From: a virus
IMG/VR virus record: IMGVR_UViG_3300037882_002444
Location: 1 to 23,755 of that record
Length of the DNA stretch: 23,755 bases
Strand: one strand, 5' to 3'
The notes below the pieces were generated by a model. It was given only the letters and a program-made list of their open reading frames with translations, ran no database searches and was not told the origin of the DNA. The stretch's first letter is position 1, and each line of letters opens with the position of its first letter. The translations under genes were made by a program, and so were the position numbers. Below are positions 20,040-23,755 of the stretch, one piece after another.

Positions 20040-21368
20040 ATGGCATTCAAATTCAACGCATCAGCCTCGGGATCCGAAGCGGACATCCAGATCACAGGTG
20101 TGATCGGCGACGACTTCTGGTCCGAAGAGCCATGTACCACTGAAATGGTACGCAAAGCACTCGGCCAGGCGCCGAATGCAAAGCTCATCAAAGCCTTCGT
20201 TGATACCGATGGCGGCGACGTCTGGCAAGGATTCGGAATCTACCAGGCGCTACTCGAGCATCCGGCACGGGTGGAGGTGACGGTAGGTGCTCGCGCGCAG
20301 TCGTGCGGATCGCTGATTGCGATGGCTGGTGACTCAGTGTCGATGCACGAGACGTCGAAGCTGCTCGTTCACAACCCGTGGAGCATCATGGCTGGCGACG
20401 CCGCAAAGCTCGAGAAGCGCGCAAAGGACCTGCGAAACCTCGAAGACTCGTTCGTCACCGCTTATGCGTCGCGCTCTGGAATGAGCGAAGAAGACACGCG
20501 AAAGCTCATGGACGAAGACCGTCTCATGAGTGCAGCGGAAGCCAAAACGCTCGGGTTTTGCACGGATATCCGCAAAGCCCCAAAGAAGGGCGACAGCGCT
20601 TCAGCGATGAGTGACCAGGAGCTGACAGACGCAATGTCGAAGCTACGAAACAAGGTTCAAGCGAGCGCAACCGCGCTCCGCATCGCGGCAATGTCGCCGC
20701 CACAACCTACCAACGAACCCCCGGCACCCTTGCCGGCGGAAGCAGCAAGAGAAAAAACCATGCCCCAACTCGCAGTAGTCCTAGCTGCCCTCTGCCTTGC
20801 CGAGGGTGTTTCCGACAATGAGGCCACGGTCTCAATCAACGCTCTCAAGTCCGCCAAGGGCGAACGCGACAAGCTGCTCGAAGCAGTAGGCGCGAAATCC
20901 ACCGACGAAGCCGTTGGTCTCGTCAAAGCGCTCTCTGAGAAGGCTGCGCTTGCTGACGCCAGCGCGAAGCAACTCGCTGACAACAAGGCCAAGGCGCTCG
21001 CTGACAAGAAGACCGCGCTGATTGTTGCCGCGTCTACTCCTGCCAAGTCGCGCGACGTCGACCCGTCGAATCCGCATGCGGGCAAGCTCACGCCTGCGCT
21101 CAAGGGCTGGGCCGAAGCCTCGTCTATTGAGACGCTCGAGGGATTCCTTGCCGGGGCACCCGTGGTGCTCGTGGGCGACGGAGTCCGCGAGCCAACGCAC
21201 GCCACCGGCGGCAACGGCGGAACGGTTGTGCTTTCGCACAACGGCAAGACCTTCGCTCAAATGCCCCCCAAGGCGCGCGCTGAGCTGAAGAAGGACAATC
21301 CCGAACTGTACGCCTCGATGCGCCAAACCTGGATCGACAGCGGATCCCCTGCGGCGGCAACCAACTAA
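20040..21368 (+). CDS. ClpP-type head maturation protease fused to scaffold
   Basis: 442 residues. The N-terminal about 185 residues are a ClpP-like serine protease: FVDTDGGDVWQGFGIYQALL (oxyanion glycines), then GARAQSCGSLIAMAGDSVSM with Ser88 aligning with the nucleophile, and LLVHNPW with His111; the Asp partner is less clear. A Pro-rich linker at about 225-240 leads to a helical, Ala/Lys/Asp-rich region with KSTDEAVGLVKALSEKAALA and a C-terminal PPKARAELKKDNPELYASMR. That end resembles scaffold C-termini of Mu-like protease/scaffold proteins. The enzyme cleaves itself and head proteins during maturation. See the separate internal start. Confidence 0.9.
   Translation: MAFKFNASASGSEADIQITGVIGDDFWSEEPCTTEMVRKALGQAPNAKLIKAFVDTDGGDVWQGFGIYQALLEHPARVEVTVGARAQSCGSLIAMAGDSVSMHETSKLLVHNPWSIMAGDAAKLEKRAKDLRNLEDSFVTAYASRSGMSEEDTRKLMDEDRLMSAAEAKTLGFCTDIRKAPKKGDSASAMSDQELTDAMSKLRNKVQASATALRIAAMSPPQPTNEPPAPLPAEAAREKTMPQLAVVLAALCLAEGVSDNEATVSINALKSAKGERDKLLEAVGAKSTDEAVGLVKALSEKAALADASAKQLADNKAKALADKKTALIVAASTPAKSRDVDPSNPHAGKLTPALKGWAEASSIETLEGFLAGAPVVLVGDGVREPTHATGGNGGTVVLSHNGKTFAQMPPKARAELKKDNPELYASMRQTWIDSGSPAAATN
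20760..21368 (+). CDS. Possible internal start giving a separate scaffold protein
   Basis: Just after the protease's Pro-rich linker, ATG at 20760 is in frame (residue 241) with AGAGA eight bases upstream. Initiation here would give a 202-residue scaffold (MPQLAVVLAALCLAEG onward) without the protease, as Mu does with its I and Z products from one reading frame. The helical, charged composition of this part supports a scaffold. The internal initiation itself is inferred. Confidence 0.5.
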   Translation: MPQLAVVLAALCLAEGVSDNEATVSINALKSAKGERDKLLEAVGAKSTDEAVGLVKALSEKAALADASAKQLADNKAKALADKKTALIVAASTPAKSRDVDPSNPHAGKLTPALKGWAEASSIETLEGFLAGAPVVLVGDGVREPTHATGGNGGTVVLSHNGKTFAQMPPKARAELKKDNPELYASMRQTWIDSGSPAAATN

Positions 21369-21407
21369 CCAACAAGCATTGCTGGCGTGGATGTCTTGCC
21401 TTTCGGG

Positions 21408-21441
21408 GCGAGCTGGTCCCGCTCGCGCTGAAATCTAGGAG
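21408..21441 (+). promoter_or_regulatory. Stem-loop and strong RBS before the capsid gene
   Basis: GCGAGC (21408-21413) and GCTCGC (21421-21426) form a perfect six-base stem with a 7-base loop, followed by AGGAG (21437-21441) eight bases before the capsid ATG. A stem just upstream of a strong ribosome binding site is common before capsid genes and may protect the mRNA or mark a processing site. Confidence 0.5.
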
Positions 21442-21449
21442 CAATTCAA

Positions 21450-22736
21450 ATGGCAGTACTTTCTAGCACCGACCTCTACTCTCCCGAGATCGTCACCGAC
21501 GCAATGCGCGGCGCGCTAAAGGGAAAAAACGGACTGATGGGCAGCATCATCGTCAGCGCTGGCGCCGTCAAAGTCAGCGGAACCATGCCCAAGGGCGGGA
21601 AGGCAGCGATCGGGAAGCAGATCGATATGCCTTACTGGAACACGTTGGGCGACTTCGAGACTCTCACGGAATCGCAGAGCCCAACGCCCCAGAAGATGGG
21701 CCAAGGATTCGAGAGTGCCACCGTGGCGCGCAAATCGATCGCCTATGAGTCGTCTACGTGGGCGCAAGGCGTGGCTGCGATGGCTGGATCAGAGGACCCG
21801 GTGCAGATCCTAGCGGAAGAGGCAGCGAAGAGCGCCGTTCGCGCGATGGACTCGATCATGATTGCGGAGGCGCAGAATAGTCCGCTCGTGTACAGCAACT
21901 ACAGCGCAACCGCGCCGCAATATTTGACGTGGCAAAAGATGCTTCGCGCAGTAGCCAACAAGATGGGCGACGAGAGCCCGGGCATTGTTGCACTGGCGTG
22001 TCATTCGCTTGTGGCAGCAGATCTCACACTGCAGACGGATGCGCAGGGGCGCCAATATCTGGCAGATCCTGGCTCAAAGATGGTGGCCGAGAAGGTGATT
22101 GGAATTCCGATCATCGTGTCGGATCGCATGCCTCTCACTGGATCGTCAATGAGCACGGTCACTGGTCCGTTCACCACGGCGCTGGGTTCTGCCGCTGGTT
22201 CCGGGTCTGCTACCTACACCATTGCCGTCACTGACGTGACCAAGATGGGTGCCTGGAAACTCGTGATTGAGGTGTTGAGCACTGGTGAATGCGGAACGGC
22301 AACGATCCGTTTCTCGACTGATGAGGGCAACACCTGGAGCGCGGCAATCACCACGGCTGCTACCACGGCTGCCACCTCACTGGTCGACACTGCTGTCGAT
22401 TCGCTCGTCGGAAACAATGGGCAAACCGGCGTGTCTATCACGTTCACCAGCGGCGGCGGCAACGACTTGGTTGACGGCGAGTTCTACCGCAGCACCGCGA
22501 ACCTCTGTTGCGAAAGCCAAATCTGGATGCCAGGCGCAGGAACGTTTTGGTACAACGAGGCGGCTCTGGCTCTCAAGGTGGACGAGGACATCATGGAGGA
22601 CACCGACCTTGGCGCCATGCATCTCTACTACGCCCCGAAGGTCTATCGTCGGCGCTCTGGTGGCTCGCGCCCTGGTGTTCTGCGCTTGAAGAGCAACGTA
22701 GGCGACTTCATCGGCGGATCGTTCGCCACGTCGTAG
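21450..22736 (+). CDS. Major capsid protein (HK97-fold) with an inserted beta domain
   Basis: 428 residues. The N-terminal arm (MAVLSSTDLYSPEIVTDAMR), the helical spine (KSAVRAMDSIMIAEAQNSPL) and the end IVALACHSLVAADLTLQTDA with VIGIPIIVSDRMP are typical of phage coat proteins of this order (protease-scaffold, then coat). The C-terminal end, WYNEAALALKVDEDIMEDTD and YYAPKVYRRRSGG, returns to the core. Between about residues 238 and 350 lies a Thr/Ser/Gly-rich beta segment with GTATIRFSTDEGNTWSAAIT that reads as an inserted domain on the outside. Highest-expression RBS in the window precedes it. Assigned from order and pattern; no direct HK97 signature was checked. Confidence 0.88.
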   Translation: MAVLSSTDLYSPEIVTDAMRGALKGKNGLMGSIIVSAGAVKVSGTMPKGGKAAIGKQIDMPYWNTLGDFETLTESQSPTPQKMGQGFESATVARKSIAYESSTWAQGVAAMAGSEDPVQILAEEAAKSAVRAMDSIMIAEAQNSPLVYSNYSATAPQYLTWQKMLRAVANKMGDESPGIVALACHSLVAADLTLQTDAQGRQYLADPGSKMVAEKVIGIPIIVSDRMPLTGSSMSTVTGPFTTALGSAAGSGSATYTIAVTDVTKMGAWKLVIEVLSTGECGTATIRFSTDEGNTWSAAITTAATTAATSLVDTAVDSLVGNNGQTGVSITFTSGGGNDLVDGEFYRSTANLCCESQIWMPGAGTFWYNEAALALKVDEDIMEDTDLGAMHLYYAPKVYRRRSGGSRPGVLRLKSNVGDFIGGSFATS

Positions 22737-22742
22737 TCAGCC

Positions 22743-23000
22743 ATGGGAATCACGGCATTTCGACTGCGTGAAAGGCGCGCTCTGGCTCTGCAGGGTGCGC
22801 CCGTCCCTCCGCGTCCGGAAACACCGGACGAGCACATTGCTCGGCTGCGTGCCGACAATGCGGATTTGCGCCGCAGGCTAGCTGATGCTCTAGCTCTGAA
22901 GGCAGAGCAGGTGCCGGCGGCAGTGCCTGAGGCTCCCACGGAGCGCGAACAGCCACAGACGCAGCAATCCACCTGGCAGAAGCCAAAGCGCCGTGGCTAG
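22743..23000 (+). CDS. Small coiled-coil head-region protein (85 aa)
   Basis: Start ATG at 22743, six bases after the capsid stop, no clear ribosome binding site. The sequence MGITAFRLRERRALALQGAP, then EHIARLRADNADLRRRLADA (about residues 30-50, a coiled coil), ends with a Gln/Pro-rich tail. Small proteins of this layout (a conserved Gly-Ile-Thr-Ala-(Phe/Tyr)-Arg-Leu start and a coiled coil) follow the coat gene in several Mu-like head clusters, but function is unknown. GTG of the next gene overlaps its end. Confidence 0.75.
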   Translation: MGITAFRLRERRALALQGAPVPPRPETPDEHIARLRADNADLRRRLADALALKAEQVPAAVPEAPTEREQPQTQQSTWQKPKRRG

Positions 23001-23268
23001 CGAGCACTGGGTATCTAACCATCGTCGGTATTGCTTCTTGCGATATCTCGAATGTTTGAAGCTCGACGACGGCACAGATCTGCTTTGGGACGGGAAGCGC
23101 CGGCAAGTCGCTGGCGCTTCAATCCCGACAACCTTTCCCGCTCGGACTCAGCTCCTGGCAGCGGGCTATCTGGTCCTGGAAGAGCTCCAGGGCGCCAACG
23201 AAGAAGAACTCACCAGTGCGGGCCTGAGCGCCACGCAAGCAGCGGCCGTTGTCGCCGCGATTGGATGA
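22993..23268 (+). CDS. Hypothetical protein (91 aa), head-tail region
   Basis: GTG at 22993 overlaps the end of the coiled-coil gene. MASEHWVSNHRRYCFLRYLE opens a mixed alpha/beta protein; its end, NEEELTSAGLSATQAAAVVA, is a repeat-like helical motif (Glu-Glu-Leu-x-x-Ala-Gly-Leu-x-x-x-x-Ala) resembling helix-hairpin-helix 'Leu-x-x-Ala-Gly' segments. It may belong to a head-tail connector or a DNA-contacting adaptor. No family named. Confidence 0.68.
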   Translation: MASEHWVSNHRRYCFLRYLECLKLDDGTDLLWDGKRRQVAGASIPTTFPARTQLLAAGYLVLEELQGANEEELTSAGLSATQAAAVVAAIG

Positions 23269-23271
23269 CCT

Positions 23272-23640
23272 ATGGCTGACTTTCGCACAACTGAAGGCGA
23301 CATCCGTTTCATTGACGAGACCAAGCGTGCGGACGCGAATGGAATCGAAGTTTCCGACACAGCAGTGGCCAACCTGCGCATTCAGAAGCGCACGGTCACG
23401 GTAGACGAGGCCGATCTGACCGGCGCGTCGCAGGCGGTAAACGTAGGCACCGCACTGCCGACGAATGCTGTCGTGCTCGCCCATGAGATCGTAATCAACG
23501 AGCAAGGGGCTGGCCAGAGCGACTTGACCATCACGCTTGGCGGAACCGTCGCGAACGCGATCGTTGCCCCGTTGCCCGTCTCCGTCGTATGGATCCGTGC
23601 ATGCGTGCAACTTTTGTGCCATCTGGTGCGGCACCGATAG
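23272..23640 (+). CDS. Beta-rich virion protein, apparently frameshifted near its end
   Basis: Starts ATG at 23272, three bases after the previous stop, with GGATG upstream. The first about 105 residues are coherent (MADFRTTEGDIRFIDETKRA, TVTVDEADLTGASQAVNVGT, SDLTITLGGTVANAIVAPLP), a Thr/Val-rich beta protein suited to a virion decoration or head/tail protein. Then VWIRACVQLLCHLVRHR is unlike the rest. In another frame the DNA reads ATFVPSGAAPIGKVLPAGGN, and after about 23680 a third frame stays open to the contig end (VASLTSSWCAAECASSAS). This suggests one or two single-base indels (real or sequencing error), so the intact gene probably extends beyond 23640. Confidence 0.6.
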   Translation: MADFRTTEGDIRFIDETKRADANGIEVSDTAVANLRIQKRTVTVDEADLTGASQAVNVGTALPTNAVVLAHEIVINEQGAGQSDLTITLGGTVANAIVAPLPVSVVWIRACVQLLCHLVRHR

Positions 23641-23755
23641 GCAAGGTATTGCCGGCGGGCGGAAACCGAACCATCGAGCCGTGGCCTCGTTGACCTCATC
23701 ATGGTGTGCAGCCGAGTGCGCGTCGAGCGCCAGTTCGACTCGCACTGTTGAGAAG

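Noticed and set aside
20657-21247. 196-residue minus-strand Ala/Ser-rich ORF
   Set aside because: Mirror of the Ala/Lys/Asp-rich scaffold region; composition is a reverse-frame artefact.
1-23755. tRNA, rRNA, CRISPR or integrase genes
   Set aside because: No cloverleaf, ribosomal RNA motif, regular repeat array or recombinase signature was noticed; this was by eye, so divergent tRNAs could be missed.

Overview
The window is one contiguous piece of a GC-rich double-stranded DNA bacteriophage (or prophage) genome, almost certainly from a metagenomic or environmental library. Its first 44 bases are an Illumina TruSeq/P5 adapter rather than biology, so true sequence starts at about 45 and the left edge is an assembly end. 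Nearly every gene overlaps its neighbour by 1, 4 or 8 bases, as in compact phage operons. The structural genes (terminase, DUF935/Mu gp29-like portal, Mu F-like head protein, ClpP-type protease plus scaffold, HK97-fold capsid) indicate a tailed phage (Caudoviricetes). Tail genes, integrase and lysis cassette are not in the window. The host is not known. A cysteine-rich lipoprotein resembling those common in Myxococcota is only a weak hint.

Layout. (1) 45-1094: a leftward operon headed by a small helix-turn-helix regulator, followed by short unknown genes and an intergenic stretch (about 244-430) with an array of GTGACAATTT-type repeats. (2) 1134-1199: divergent control region with several TTGCG/CGCAA half-sites. 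(3) 1184-6441: a rightward chain of 14 mostly small early/accessory genes: a membrane protein, zinc-ribbon proteins, an HNH endonuclease, a Gp37/Gp68 (DUF5131) protein, a DUF4406-like nucleoside deoxyribosyltransferase relative, a DnaJ-type zinc-knuckle protein and a secreted transglycosylase-like enzyme. (4) 6447-10002: a beta-class DNA methyltransferase split by a 314-residue LAGLIDADG intein, a coiled-coil protein, a RusA-like resolvase and a small protein. (5) 10003-12905: the replication module, with a regulatory region, a lambda O-like initiator candidate with an iteron-like array inside its gene (candidate origin), a DnaB-like helicase, SSB and a MazG-like/DUF1599-like protein. (6) 12905-15258: small accessory genes including a Cys-rich lipoprotein, a 223-residue unknown protein, a compositionally distinct zinc-ribbon protein and a HTH protein. 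(7) 15319-23755: two small genes, then the packaging and head module, ending in an apparently frameshifted virion-protein gene.

How it fits together. The left regulator and its half-sites probably control the early rightward operon. The initiator, helicase and SSB replicate the genome from an origin probably embedded in the initiator gene, and RusA resolves junctions. The methyltransferase modifies phage DNA. Terminase packages DNA through the portal into a capsid assembled on the scaffold made from the protease-scaffold gene. The most notable items are the intein in the methyltransferase, the putative origin with matching promoter half-sites, the repeat array at 314-428, and the inserted domain in the capsid protein.
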